Positions 23,713 through 35,500 of a stretch of DNA of 64,000 nt are shown here, piece after piece; within the stretch, counting starts at the first letter, position 1, and each line of letters begins with the position of its first letter. The position numbers and the translations under genes were made by a program. The stretch is from NCBI GenBank assembly GCA_029532415.1, contig JAQOTA010000052.1:248001-312000 (forward strand), written 5' to 3'. Below the pieces are notes generated by a model. It was given only the letters and a program-made list of their open reading frames with translations, had not been told where the DNA came from and made no database searches. This DNA is from Marasmius tenuissimus. Taxonomy: Eukaryota > Basidiomycota > Agaricomycetes > Agaricales > Marasmiaceae.

Positions 23713-24992
23713 ATGCCAGTTCAAGACCGCACAAATGAATTCCGGACTTGCGTCGACTCGATACGGAAGCGCTCTCCTGCTGCTAAAGAGGCGAAACAGA
23801 GACTGTTGAACGGAACTGGGGGGAACAATAAAACGGAGTTTACGAGGATGGCGTCTGCCATAGGGAAGGACCTCAGCAGTACCGGCCTCAAGCTTGGAAA
23901 GCTTTCGCAACGTGCGTTTGTCGACTTCCTCCGTGTGATAGCTAATGAACGATTCACTCCAGTGGCAAAGCGGAAAGCATTATTCGATGATAAGCCAGTG
24001 GAAATTAGCGTATGCGTGACGCTCATATCTCAAGACGACAAATCTCTGACCCGTCGCTTACCATTCAGGAACTCACCTTCATAATCAAGCAAGACCTTGC
24101 CAATATCAACAAACAGATCCTGTCGTTACAGAACTATGTCAAGCAGAGAAAACAGAACGCAGGCAAATCCGTGGAGGGAAACCAGATACATGAACATAAC
24201 AATAATGTGGTGGTCTTGCTCCAGAATAGGCTCGCGAGCACGAGTATAACATTCAAGGATGTGCTGGAAGTTCGGACGCAGGTGCGTTTCTAATTTAAGT
24301 TCAATCGTTGCAGAGGCTGAGCTGCCTGGTCCTCGCAGAATATGAAGGAATCCCGAGAGCGCACAGAAAAGTTCATGTATTCGACGTCATCCGCTGCAAG
24401 CCAAGCGACCTCGAGTTCGATGCTCTTCAATCAGCGAGGAGCCGCTGACCCCATGGGTGACGGAAGTCCAAGCAGGCTGGACTCGAAAGGAAAGAGCCGC
24501 GCCCCACAAAATGGCGATCTCCTGGCCTTAGATCTCGATTCGGCAGAGGAAGGAGCTGGAGGCTCACAAAATGGCAGTGCGTTCATGCAAATGCAGTTAA
24601 TGGAGCAACAGGTGAGCAATGCATGAATTCATTCCAAGCCTGTCGCTAACGATTCGATCAGGATACCTACATACAACAACGCTCGACTGCTATTGAATCT
24701 ATCGAAGCCACTATTGGAGAACTCGGTCAGATATTCACCCAGCTTGCCAACATGGTCGCAGAACAGCGGGAAACAGTGCAGAGGATCGATGCAGACACTA
24801 TGGATATCGCCTCAAATGTCGGTGGAGCACAGAGGGAATTGCTCAAGTACTACGCGAGCATATCCAGTAACCGGTGGTTGATGCTGAAGATATTCGGGGT
24901 CCTGATTGTCTTCGTGAGTATAGTTAATCCTGTTGCAACATCGACGCTCACATATCTCACTGCAGTTCCTCATATTCATTTTGGTATCCTGA
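23713..24992 (+). CDS. SED5: Syntaxin-5 type t-SNARE of the Golgi, 336 aa
   Basis: Qa-SNARE for ER-Golgi and intra-Golgi fusion. Exons 23713-23911, 23963-24009, 24069-24281, 24339-24611, 24662-24913 and 24966-24992 join in frame; the last exon codes only nine codons including the stop. The N-terminus MPVQDRTNEFRTCVDSI is typical of Sed5. Helical Habc-type segments follow (FIIKQDLANINKQILSLQ), then a Ser/Gly-rich linker. The SNARE motif runs from QDTYIQQRSTAIESIE through IGELGQIFTQLANMV, with the central-layer Gln in FTQLA. A single C-terminal membrane anchor (MLKIFGVLIVFFLIFILVS) ends the protein. Length and layout match yeast Sed5 and animal syntaxin-5. Confidence 0.95.
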
Positions 24993-25342
24993 TCTTCCCG
25001 TCGATGCGTGAGGGCCGGGCCCTGGTGGACTCTATTTTTATTATGAGCTATGCACGGAGCACTACACTTATTCGTATATACGTACCCTACATTCATCTCT
25101 ACTTGGTATCATGCAACATGCCTCTACAGTTTACTATCATTCACTGGATACGGGAGTCTCGATGTTCGAACCAGGACTGTATCAGGATCCAGCTACTGCA
25201 CTGCTGTATTACGGGAAGAGTTGCTCTCAGTAATGGACCCTGAGTCTGCTTTTTTTGCCGGCCGGGCTGTGGGACTTGGGAGACTCAGACGCGCTCTCTT
25301 ACGCGTGTTGTCACAACCACTGAACGCTAACCGTGATGTTCA
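24993..25342 (+). other. SED5-APC5 intergenic region with a possible upstream ORF
   Basis: Holds the SED5 3' UTR and APC5 promoter. An ATG at 25233 opens a frame (MDPESAFFAGRAVGLG) that runs past the APC5 start at 25343 in a different frame. If the transcript begins upstream of 25233 this would be an overlapping uORF that lowers APC5 translation. The transcription start is unknown. Confidence 0.3.
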
Positions 25343-28244
25343 ATGGAGAGCCCTCAACCACCATCTAATTTCGTTCTTCGCCCCCATCACGTCGCTCTAT
25401 GTGCATTATTCGTCTTTGCATACAAGGATGTGGACCCGAAGAGATACACACCGGCCTTCCAACTCTACCTTCACCGTCTACTGCTCGATGAAGTTTCCGA
25501 AGTGACGAAACCAAAGCCTGCTGCTGCCCTGCAAAAGCTCATAGCAGCTGCTCCAGACAATCAAGAGCCTGAAGCGCGAAAGCTGATCGCATCCTTTCAC
25601 GCATTTGTTGGTGACCTTGCCATGCCTCCACGATCGTTCATCACTGAAATGAATTGATAGAAACTCGAAACAACCGACCACGTTGTCAACTTTTTCTCGG
25701 GTAGGGAGCAGGATGGATACTAGTTTGAGACCTCAAAGCTAAGGCAACGACATTGTTTTTGCAGGCATACCTCCGCTGTTCATAGAGAAGAGCGAAGAAG
25801 AGGTACGCCCTACCTTTGTTTTGATCCTATAATACCCTAACAGTTTCTCCCCTTAGGAACCCTCCGTATTCGTAAATGCTTCTCCTTCGCCTCGATATCA
25901 GCAATGTGATCAATCGTTGTAGACGTCAAGATCTATATTCGGGTACTTCTGTCGTCGATGTTTTGTCGGATTCCTCAAGCTTTCGGTTCCTGGTGTAATG
26001 AGACTACGCCGCGACTTCATGCTCTGGTGGGAAGGGAAACCAAATGCGGGCTATGATCCTGTTGAAAGAGATCTCCTCAACCATAGTGAGTTGCATTACT
26101 TTCAGTCTCCAATTTCTCGACGTGAACGGGTTCTTTGTAGGCGACCAGCAGATATTCAAGACACACGAGGACGCTGAATATTGGGCTCTTCCTGATTCTT
26201 ATGAAGAGTGTGTCTGCAAATGATCGCCGCGTTGCCTCCTTCCCTGATGATTGGCCTTGACAGGTGGCTAAAATCTCTTGCAACTGGGGATGAATCAATA
26301 TCAGTTGACAATATCCGAAAGTTCTTCGAACAACATTTCCACGAGGGAAACGATTCGTTGAGTTCATCCCTGCCGCTGTTGTCGCGCTGAGCAAGTCTTA
26401 CACACGTTCTTTACAGAGGCTTGCGTCAGCATGGACTATTGAATTTGTGCCGTATGCATTTCATACGCAGCGAGTTCAGTGCTGCTCGGAAGGTCCGTGG
26501 TGAGACGCAAATCGTCCTCCGTACTGTTCGTTGACACGGTCATCCAGCTGCTGCTGGAAGCCATCAATGTCTCTCGCACGTCTGGCGATAAGTTGACGCT
26601 GCAGCAATGTATGAGGTGTGCAATACATGTTCTTCTATAACTCGAAGCCAATCCCGGATAATCTAGTCTTCTGCACCGTTTCCCACCCGAGGAAGGTCAA
26701 GAGACACAGAGACACCCTCTAAATGAGATTCAGCCACAATTACATCCATTGGACATTCTGCACGATGTTAAAAAACTTATGGACGAGAAGCATGTGCGAG
26801 CGGTATCCCTGTCGTTGCTGCCCATGAACTGACTTCGGTACGTAGGAACAACCGCTATCCGCGTCTTTCAGCAAGATAGTGCAGTCAGTCGGGGTATTCG
26901 ACTATTGGTTTGAAAACCGGTTCAGTACGCTCCGGGACGATGATCAATGGGCACAACACGCGGTACAAGGTGTGGTATGGAATGCAGCTGGTGCGTGAAT
27001 TAATCTGACGAGAAAGCTAGAGCTGACTACCGATAATGGCCAGGTTGTGAGGAGGTTGGAAGCATCGAAAGCGATACTGTCATTGCCTTTACGCCGAAGG
27101 GAGACGACAACAACCGACTGACCTGTATCCTAAACCAAGCCTACAGGGTTCGTTCTCTCTCGTGTTCCGGCCAGTGCTGATTAATTTGGTGGTAATAGCG
27201 TGCTCGTCAAGGGTTGTATGACAACGCGTTGGCTATGTTGCTTGAGCCCTCAGTATGGAAAGGATTGCCTCTTCATGACTATGGTCTTTGGGCACAAGAA
27301 GTCTGGCACATTCTGGCACTAAGGGCAAGCAGACGGTGTGGAATCCTATAATCCCAGGCCTTAGTCTCCATTCCTGAACTCAAGACACTTATAGTGGTCA
27401 ACACCGGCTATTCCGCGAATTTATCTTACCAAAACGTCCACCGGGTGAATTCAACCCACGGCACTACCTCCATAGAGCGCCGACAACAACAGAGAACAAG
27501 ATTGCGAACCCTCTATACGAGGTGATCGAGATGAAGGTACGTTTTCATCTCTTCCCACTCACTCTTGACTGAGGTTGACCAACTTTTATGCCAGGAACGC
27601 GAACAGGCGTCGATGGCCATCGAACCTCTGCTTACTGCACTGTGGCATTCCGAGTTTCTCTTTCGTCTACACTATTATCGTACTGGGATGGTCCTTCTGG
27701 CTGACGTCGGACTTGAGTTTGGACTTTCGAGACGGTGCAAACACCTCATAGAGGATATCATGCCTCAGGTATGATTATATTCTGTGTTCGCCGTCAGCTT
27801 ACTGAGATCCTCCGTTCGATAGATCATCACTGGAAAGGACATTGAACAGAGGGCATTGGCATCTTTCACTTTGGCGCGTTGTACGTTCGCGTGTGCAGAG
27901 GGATCGCGTGAGTGTCCGTATTGCTGATTGAAAGAAGGAACACATTGACTGTTGTGACCCCATACACAGCTAAACTCCTGAAAGACGCGGTGCACTGGCT
28001 ACTCATCGCAGAGAAAGATTACTTGGCTTTGGAGATGTATGGCCCAGTTGCTGACGTGCAGTACCTGCTTTCGGTGGCATATCACAACTTGGGAATGAAC
28101 GTGGAACGAGAAGCTGCTGTAGAACGACATTTCCAAACTCAGAAGGTGCAGGCACAGGCTGAGGAGACGGTTACGGACGAGACGATTACGTCTGTGCTGG
28201 AGATGGTGTCAAATGTGGGTGCGGCGCTGGCATTGTCCCGATAA
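25343..28244 (+). CDS. APC5: Anaphase-promoting complex subunit 5, 670 aa
   Basis: TPR-type scaffold subunit of the APC/C ubiquitin ligase controlling anaphase and mitotic exit. Seventeen exons: 25343-25606, 25661-25700, 25765-25802, 25857-25871, 25923-26085, 26141-26207, 26264-26356, 26417-26492, 26548-26615, 26667-26793, 26846-26990, 27044-27147, 27199-27335, 27395-27536, 27595-27768, 27823-27907 and 27970-28244, totalling 671 codons. Recognisable segments: DHVVNFFSG, IFGYFCRRCFVGFLKL, the signature SGLRQHGLLNLCRMHF with SEFSAARK, and the C-terminal TPR helices WHSEFLFRLHYYRTGM and YGPVADVQYLLSVAYHNLG. Exon 4 is only 15 nt. Donors GTTGGT, GTTGAG, GTCCGT and GTTCGT occur. Every phase agrees. 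Confidence 0.92.
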
Positions 28245-28345
28245 AGACTCGATAGTACAAAAAACCTGAATCATGTAAAACACTGCAAATTCGTCGCTCA
28301 GCAGGGAATTGAGATATTCAGCAATGCATGACCCACTCGAAGTTG

Positions 28346-28927
28346 TTATCGTCTCCCTTTACCCTTCACCAACGTGAATCCATCCTCGTCAACTACAGGT
28401 TCTTCCTTCTTTTTTGGCTCGATTAGTTGAGGCGCTGCTTCTTCTTCATCCATTTCGTCATCGTCATCTTCCTCACCATCTTCGTCTTCCCATTCCTCTT
28501 CATCGTCTGCCTTTTGAATCTCGATGACCTCTTTCTTCCCCTTCAATTTATCAGCCTTCTCCTCCCACTTTTGCACCAAACTCTCCCCACGTCCAGCGTG
28601 TACCTCCTCCCAAATCGACACGACATCCTTCGCCACACTCTCCGCACTTCCATCCTCTACAACCACATCGAACTCGTCTGTCATGACCTGTAGCAGCATC
28701 TCTTCAATATACTGATCATCCGGCGTCTCCGATTCTTGTTCAAACGTGTCAACGATCGTTCCATACAGCCATCGAGTTTTTTCTAGCGTGTTGGGTCCAC
28801 CCCAGGATTCTTGGATGGCGGATCGAATGATAGACCATGTTGAGAGTCGTGCGATGACTCCGCGGGTGAAGAGGACTGTTGTAGCGAGGACTGATGGTGC
28901 TGAAGCTGAGGACGTGGATGCGCTCAT
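28346..28927 (-). CDS. TSR2: Pre-rRNA processing protein TSR2, 193 aa
   Basis: Intronless. Tsr2 escorts Rps26 (eS26) into pre-40S particles and is needed for 20S pre-rRNA processing. The ATG at 28927 (MSASTSSASAPS) precedes a conserved helical domain: FTRGVIARLSTWSIIRSAIQ, the hallmark WGG in ESWGGPNT, then IEEMLLQVMTDEFDVVVEDGS. A very acidic tail (EEEWEDEDGEEDDDDE) follows and the protein ends in VDEDGFTLVKGKGRR, both usual for Tsr2. It converges on APC5, with about 100 bp between stops, and is divergent from the NOP6-like gene. Confidence 0.92.
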   Translation of the reverse strand: MSASTSSASAPSVLATTVLFTRGVIARLSTWSIIRSAIQESWGGPNTLEKTRWLYGTIVDTFEQESETPDDQYIEEMLLQVMTDEFDVVVEDGSAESVAKDVVSIWEEVHAGRGESLVQKWEEKADKLKGKKEVIEIQKADDEEEWEDEDGEEDDDDEMDEEEAAPQLIEPKKKEEPVVDEDGFTLVKGKGRR

Positions 28928-29174
28928 CGTTGTAGTAGTGTTTATGCAACGCGCACGGACCCCCATCAAAAATATTTTTTCCTCGATCGCGGAAAAACGT
29001 GACGGAATGTGACTCGCGTCAATCTCTCGCTCATCCTCGACTCTTGAGCTATATTTCGACGTCGTTCCCACTCCTTCTGCCACGGGACTCGAGGCTCACT
29101 CGCTGGTCATCGAGTTCGAAATTCACAATCGCATAGCCCTACGACAAATCTTACCAAACATTGCCCCGCTAACC
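28928..29174. promoter_or_regulatory. Divergent promoter, TSR2 / NOP6-like
   Basis: A 247-bp gap separates the start codons of two ribosome-biogenesis genes. It includes AT-rich runs such as AAAAATATTTTTT near 28968. Co-regulation is suggested by the shared function but not shown. Confidence 0.45.
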
Positions 29175-30285
29175 ATGGCCGCGGCTACCAAGTTGACTAA
29201 GAAACAGAAGAAAGCTCTCGCCTTCCGTGAACGCAAGAGTGGTAAAGGCGGGAAAGATGCTACTTCAAATGATATGGAGGGCAACGAGCTTCCTGAGATG
29301 GACGTCCAGGATATCGTGGATGAGCAGGGTGATCAGGTGGAGGACGGAAAATTGGATGAAAAGAAAGAAGAAGAGATTCCGAGGAGTAAGAAGGCAAAAG
29401 GGAAGGAAAAGGCAAAGGAGAACGATCAAGGTACAGAGGAAGGTGTGGCTTCTCAGAAGAGCAAGAAGCGGAAGAGGGAGAGCGAAGGGGACGTAGAAAC
29501 GAAAGTGACTACGGAGGACGCGAAGGCGTCGAAACGGAGGAAAACTGAGGGTGACAAGGAAAGGCTGATATTGTTTCTTGGTACGTGAACATACGCCATC
29601 GATGCAAAGTTTAACTTATTAGGATGTTTCTTCCAGGTAACCTCAAGTATACCACATCTCAAGAGTCGATAACGTCCCATTTCAATGCTTGTGGTGAGTT
29701 TCACGATCTTCGTCTACCCTGTACTTGCTCATGTCTTTTTCTACAAGATCCGCCACCTACGATTCGATTACTCACACCCAAGACAGCCTCGGAAAAGAGC
29801 ACCAAATCGAAAGGATGCGCCTTCCTGGAATTCGAGACCAAGGCAGCACTACAACAAGCACTCAAATTGCATCATTCAAAATTGGACGGACGGACAATCA
29901 ATGTCGAATTGACCGCTGGAGGAGGAGGGAATAGTGAGACACGTTTAAAGAAACTTCGTGAACGGAACAAAAAGTTGCACGGCCAAAGAGTATGTCCCAT
30001 TTTGTTCGTCCGTTGAACTCGTCGCTTAGACTGATCATCCGCCAGAAACCTGGAAAGGATGGCAAGTCTGACAAGGGAGAAAATGCCGCTGGTAATACCA
30101 CAGACCAACGATACTCCGCGACTTCGGGTGTTGGAGAAGCACCAGCGACCAAAAATACGTGGACAGTCGGGGATACTGTTGAGGAAGGTCCCAGAAGTCG
30201 TGGCGGCAAGAAGCATAGCAAGCGGGGAGCTCGGAAACCTGCGAAGGAATGGGGAACAGGTGTCAATGCAATTCCGGTCGGCTGA
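29175..30285 (+). CDS. NOP6: Nucleolar RRM protein, NOP6-like, 314 aa
   Basis: Exons 29175-29580, 29637-29693, 29748-29989 and 30046-30285 join in frame. The first 135 residues are Lys/Glu-rich with repeated basic clusters (KKQKKA, SKKRKRE, KRRKTE) that look like nuclear or nucleolar signals. One RRM follows: RNP2 as LILFLGNL and RNP1 as KGCAFLEF. A coiled basic helix (RLKKLRERNKKLHG) comes next, and the tail is Gly/Lys/Arg-rich ending ARKPAKEWGTGVNAIPVG. Yeast Nop6 has the same layout and acts in 40S subunit assembly. The symbol rests on layout and local similarity. Confidence 0.82.
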
Positions 30286-30570
30286 GTGTAGAGTACTTGG
30301 TACAATGGGCGCTTGCTGGGCGTCTGATTAGTTTTAAGTACCTTGGCCTCTGGGCCGTCGGTAATGTCGATCCCGATCGTCTCCAACATGAGCCCACAAC
30401 CACCGTCATCGGTCGAAAGAAATGGCTCAACATCGTCAGCGACGACGAGCTGACAATGAGCAGCTTTAATAACAAAGCATTGTTTCAGACATGTGGACGT
30501 TTCTTGACCATCAACCATCACTACACCACTATTTTTCTATTTACCCACACTATAACCTCCCTCTCATTCT

Positions 30571-32224
30571 ATGAACGTAGCACACAGAAATCTAGACGCC
30601 AGCGACGGATCATGCAATTGCCGCCCACTAGTCATCGTTGAAGGATTTCTCGGACGAGCCGGGTCAGTACTATGGGGGAACTTTGAGCGGTTTTTGCGTT
30701 GGGACTGCGACAATTGCACAAGAAAAGCTATATTTACTAGGTATTTGCGGATTCGACCAGTAACGCCCCATGATGTTTGCTCATCTTCCGTCCGTCCGCA
30801 CAGTGTCGGCCCTGTCAGTTCTCTGCACGATAGAGCATGCGAATTGTACTATTCCTTGGTTGGCGGAAGAGGTGAGCACTACCTCAGTCCGAGGACAGTC
30901 CACGGCCTTCAGAAACCCAGGTCAAAGCAACGAGCTGTTCCTAATCCGGTTTCTCTTCTATATAGTTGATTACGGCGAAGAACATAGCAAGCAACACGGC
31001 CATGCTCGATACGGGCGAACTATAGAAGACGGCCTATACCCACAATGGTCGAAACAGAATCCACTTCACTTTCTCGGCCATTCTATCGTACGTCGCACCC
31101 CCTTCTTCCACATCCGCAGTACAGCCTCTCATCCGTCCTAGGGTGGCCCCACAATTCTCAAATTACAATACCTGATCAAATGTGGACATTTCGGAGACCA
31201 CGTTCACCCCGACACGGTACTCTCAGTGAATACCGGTGCGTTAGAATGGACGCCGCTGGCACACTTAATTCTTAATACCCCGTACTCTAGTATTCTCCCC
31301 GTTCAGAGGAACCCAAGCCGTATACACTCTGGGTGAACGAGTTGATGCAGCACCCTATGTCCGGCCGCTCTCACTAGGCTCCTTAGTCGCGAAAGGCGTT
31401 CATATCGTTTCATACCTCTCTCCTCTATTGCCAAGAGCCCTAGACCTTCACGCGGACTCGCGCTCGCTGTCTTTCAACGATATACCCTTCACCACGCTCC
31501 TCAGGCAACTCTGGAGAAGTGACTGGGCAGAAAGTCGGGATGCTACACCGTACGATGTTACTTTCGAGGCTGCTGACGAACGAGAGGCACAGTCGGAGGG
31601 AGAACCCAATCCAGGGACGTTCTATCGAAGTTATTGTGGATGTATGGTGAGTGCCAACTTCAATTCATGTCAGATAGATCTGGGTGCTGAATCCTACTAG
31701 ACACACAAACTCACCACAAGCGACACGAAGCATTCACCACCTCTCAGTCTTACGAGCATCCCATTCTATCTGCTATCTCGGACGATTGGAACATTTGACT
31801 ACACTCAAATTCAGCCCCCGCCTTCCTTTCTCGTCGAAAAGTCGTTATCTTCAGTGCAAACAGATTCTCAAGACATAGAGCGAGGCGCCTCAAAGGAATA
31901 TCAGGCCCTCAGCGAAGAATACTACGCGAACGACGGCGTCGTCCCGCTGTTCTCGCAGTGGCATCCCTCACCCTGCAGGTACGTTGAGTTCAGCTTCTCG
32001 TCATGGCAACCTCTGATTGAAACTGTCCCAGTTCGACTAGATGCAAGCATACGAAACTCACGTCTTCGACTGACGATCCTCGATCCGGGACATGGTATGT
32101 CCACGAGATTGAAAACGCTCATCATCTTTCCCTGGTTCCTTCTTGGTTATTAGACGCACGCCAACGTCGTTACTGGATAGAGCTTGGTCAGTGGCTCATG
32201 GCGATTGATAGGCGGACGTTGTGA
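30571..32224 (+). CDS. Alpha/beta-hydrolase lipase related to staphylococcal/Geobacillus lipases, 426 aa
   Basis: Exons 30571-30740, 30804-30871, 30966-31087, 31142-31235, 31291-31646, 31701-31978 and 32032-32224 give 427 codons. The start LVIVEGFLG supplies the first strand. SVGPVSSLHDRACELYYSL and the segment GHARYGRTIEDGLYPQW resemble bacterial family I.5 lipases, in which this region helps bind zinc. The nucleophile elbow is GHSIGG, rebuilt across an intron (HFLGHSI plus GGPTIL). The likely catalytic His lies in NAHHLSLVPSW near the C-terminus. In the last exon an apparent GTATGT donor near 32095 should be ignored, since reading through gives this conserved end. No clear signal peptide is present, so it is probably intracellular or lipid-associated. 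Confidence 0.87.
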
Positions 32225-32559
32225 ACCGTCGAAAAATCCAACACGATATCTATTTGTATTATTTTGAATGTATCGAATAATGTATGTTTGCGCAATTATT
32301 ATGTGGGTTACCAAGTGGAGAATAAATGGACGAGTAATCAGGCGAGCGGGGGCGAGCGAAAACACGAAAGCAAACGATGCGTACTGTACCTAAGTAACAA
32401 TGAGGGGGGATATAGAAATGCAGGGTATGCGGAGGCAAGAAAAAGAGAATGCAGAGCAACGACAGTCCTAAGGAAGGAAGACCACAAGGGTCAGAAGATG
32501 GAGAAAAATGGTCAAACAAGACAGGACAAATGACCAAACCGTTCAAAAATTAGAGGAAA
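32225..32559. other. Convergent 3' intergenic region
   Basis: Lies between the stops at 32224 (+) and 32560 (-). AT-rich with no credible gene. Probably 3' UTRs. Confidence 0.45.
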
Positions 32560-35500
32560 TTAAGAAAGATGAAATGGTTTGATCGCTTCACGTCGTCCCA
32601 TAGGCCAGTTGCTGAAATTTCCGGGATTGCCATTGGCTGGATTAGCAGGAAAATCGCCTTGATGAACGAAACTGGCGCCTCTGCCGTGACGATGGGGTCC
32701 TTGACGTGGATACGCGTTCCGCTGATGGAACGCGCCATCTCGACGTCCGCGCTTGAGCGTGCCTGCATGCCCATCGTGCTCACGGGTGGGAATATTCGCG
32801 TTGCCATTGTTGAAGACGACGGGGGGTGGGGCGCGTGACAATCTGGCACCTCCCGCGACCCAAGGGGGGCCTGCGCTGCCCAACACTTGCTTCGGAGGCT
32901 GGAGCCCTGAAACTGGCGCCGTACGAGGCGGTGCCTGACTAGATGCAACGACAGGATAAGGCGGTGGAGGGTACTGGGGCCAGACGTGGGGAATATGAGA
33001 CTGCGAAGGTGGTGGATTACCGCTGACCGACTGATGCATATAATGATCCAGGGCATCTTGACGATATACAGCGATAAGGGTTCCCTGTTCGCCTTGGAGG
33101 AATCCTGAAGGCGCTACTGGTGGTTGGCTTGGACCCTGCGGTGGTACTGGCTGCTCGGCCGTATGAGGCGGCCTCGGAGGATAAGGCGAAGGGTAAGGGA
33201 TGTAGGGCTAGGGAATTGCATCAGTGCTCAGCGAATACTCCAGACATCGATGGGGACACTTACTCCATAGACTGGCCAGCGGTTTGGCGCAGTTGACGTA
33301 GGTACGTGACTATCCGAGCCAGTCGAACTGGGATAAGTAGGTTGCGAGGGGTTTGGGATTGGGTAAACCGGATAGCCAGGAACGTAAGGCACTGGATATT
33401 GCACTTGTGGAGGGTATGGTTGCATCCATGACGGTGCAGTGTAATAACCTGCAGGCGGTGGGACTGGATACTGTGTTCCGTTCGTGGCACCTTCCGAACC
33501 CGGGATGGCAGTCGGTGAAGGTGTGACATTCGTGGAGGGGACTTCTTGTTGAGGGACATTGACTTCGTACCACTCGCGGTAGCGTTCAGGTTGTGATATA
33601 CCTTCAATGGGAGACCGGGAGTTGGGGCGTGTAAGATTAGGGAAGTCTACGCCTTGCGGCTTTTCAGCGAAATCGCTTGTCTGCGTAGAGACGATTCCGA
33701 GGACATCCGGCGCGGCCGTTTCGGGAAGGGGGTTCTTAGACTCGCCTGGAATGGGTGTGAGCTCCTCCGCGCGAGTTGTGTCTGCCGTTGATATGGACAT
33801 ATCGGACAAGGTAAGGTCTGCAGATACATCCGCTCGGATATGCTGCGGTTGCATTTTTCGAGCATGAGAGGCGGCGGACTGGATTGGTGCGAAATGTCCC
33901 CGGCCACGGCCTCTCACGAAAGCCCCTCTGGAGAAATTATATTCCCTGAATTGAACACGCATAGCACGACCTTGGTAAATCCGGTTGTGCTTGATGTGCG
34001 TAAGCTGGCAGTGACATCGGACCCTCTGCAGTAGAACTTACCTCCTGCCGAATCGCGCGTGCGGGGGAGTCCGTGTTATCGAACTTCACGAAAGCAAAAG
34101 CAGCTTTGCCGTTGGCTGAAAGGAGAGATCGGTAAGTAACGGCGGTATGCCGCTTGAGGAAATGGGACCGACCTGGGCGAATAATCCTGACATTCTGCAA
34201 ACCCTCGAACTTCTCAAAGTAGCTTCTAACTTTGCCTTCGTCCCATGCACCTGGACCATTCAGTTCCAGCCCGCCCACGAAAAGGGTAGTGGTATCCAGC
34301 GTCCGTTCACCTGAGCTGACACCGATCTGGAAGTTCCCTGTCTCATCCCCGAATCCCTTGGGAACCGAGACGTTCCCGTATCCTTCGCTGCTCGTGGGCG
34401 TGAGTATGAATGGTGATTTCGGAGTGGTGGGAGACATTGTCAAAGCTGGCGCGGGGGGCAACTCCAGCTCATTGCCTCCAGAAGAACGATCGGAGCTGTC
34501 GGCGACCGCAAAAGCACAAGATTCCAGTGCTGCAGATGGCAGTTTCATCTCACTGAATCTCTTGGCCATGACGCAGACAGAACTAGTTGGATATGAGCGG
34601 ACGTTGTTGTCAATGCAACTACATACTCACTCGAGCTTTTGTCCTACATCAAGACCTGTGTTCCCGCTCCATACATCACTGTCAGGCAGGTCTTTGGCAT
34701 CATCAAGAGAAAGTAACTCAGTCGTAGACCAAGAGAGACCCGGTTCGGCAACAAGGGTCCTGGCAGAGTCTTCATGAGGTAAAGAAACGGACTTGACATT
34801 CCATTCGGGCTCTGTAAAGGGCTCTGTAAAGGGAGGACTCTGAGCCGTCATGGTGCGAGACGCCCTTGCGATTGGCGGATACATCGGCTGAGGCCTGTGT
34901 TGCAAGAATGGTCCTGGGAGCATCACAGATTCGGCGGCGTTTGACGGCGTAGCGTGAGCCCAAGTGACCCTCAAGTGGGGAACCTTCCGGAGAGTCTGAC
35001 GAAGGCGGGTAAGAACAGCTTGAGAAACCGAGGCCAGAAACAAAACCAGCTCACCATCAAGGCACTGACGCAGTCGTCCCGATGCTCCCACTTCACTTCG
35101 AAGACGCGTTTGTCCATGCTCGGCTTACGGGGAGCGTTGTGCGGTGCAGGAAACAAAGTCCAGTCGACGACACCTTCTGTGACGCCTATGAAAAACTTCG
35201 GTCAACATTTATATCTACGACCCAATCATTTGTACGGACCTCCGACAGTAGGGACGCTTTCAAACATCTCCAAGGGCCCAAAATAAGCACAGATGGATTT
35301 GAGGGTCTGTAAAAAGGGTGAGCCCGGTCACGGGGAGGGGGAATAACGTCGGATACCTTGTCGTCAAACATCAAGGGTTCGAGGTGCAGACCTTGCTCGA
35401 TGGAAGGCTCACGTGTGTGTCCGACTTTGCTTTCGGGCTCAAGAGCCAGAGCATTATAATTTATAGTGTGGGATCTGCTGGCGCTGGTCATCAATAGGTA

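Noticed and set aside
25651..25660. Two in-frame stops in APC5
   Set aside because: They lie at the end of intron 25607-25660 (GTTGGT donor, GATAG acceptor).
32095..32154. Intron with GTATGT donor near the end of the first lipase
   Set aside because: Reading through stays open and gives the conserved His-containing C-terminus, so the apparent intron is not used in my model.
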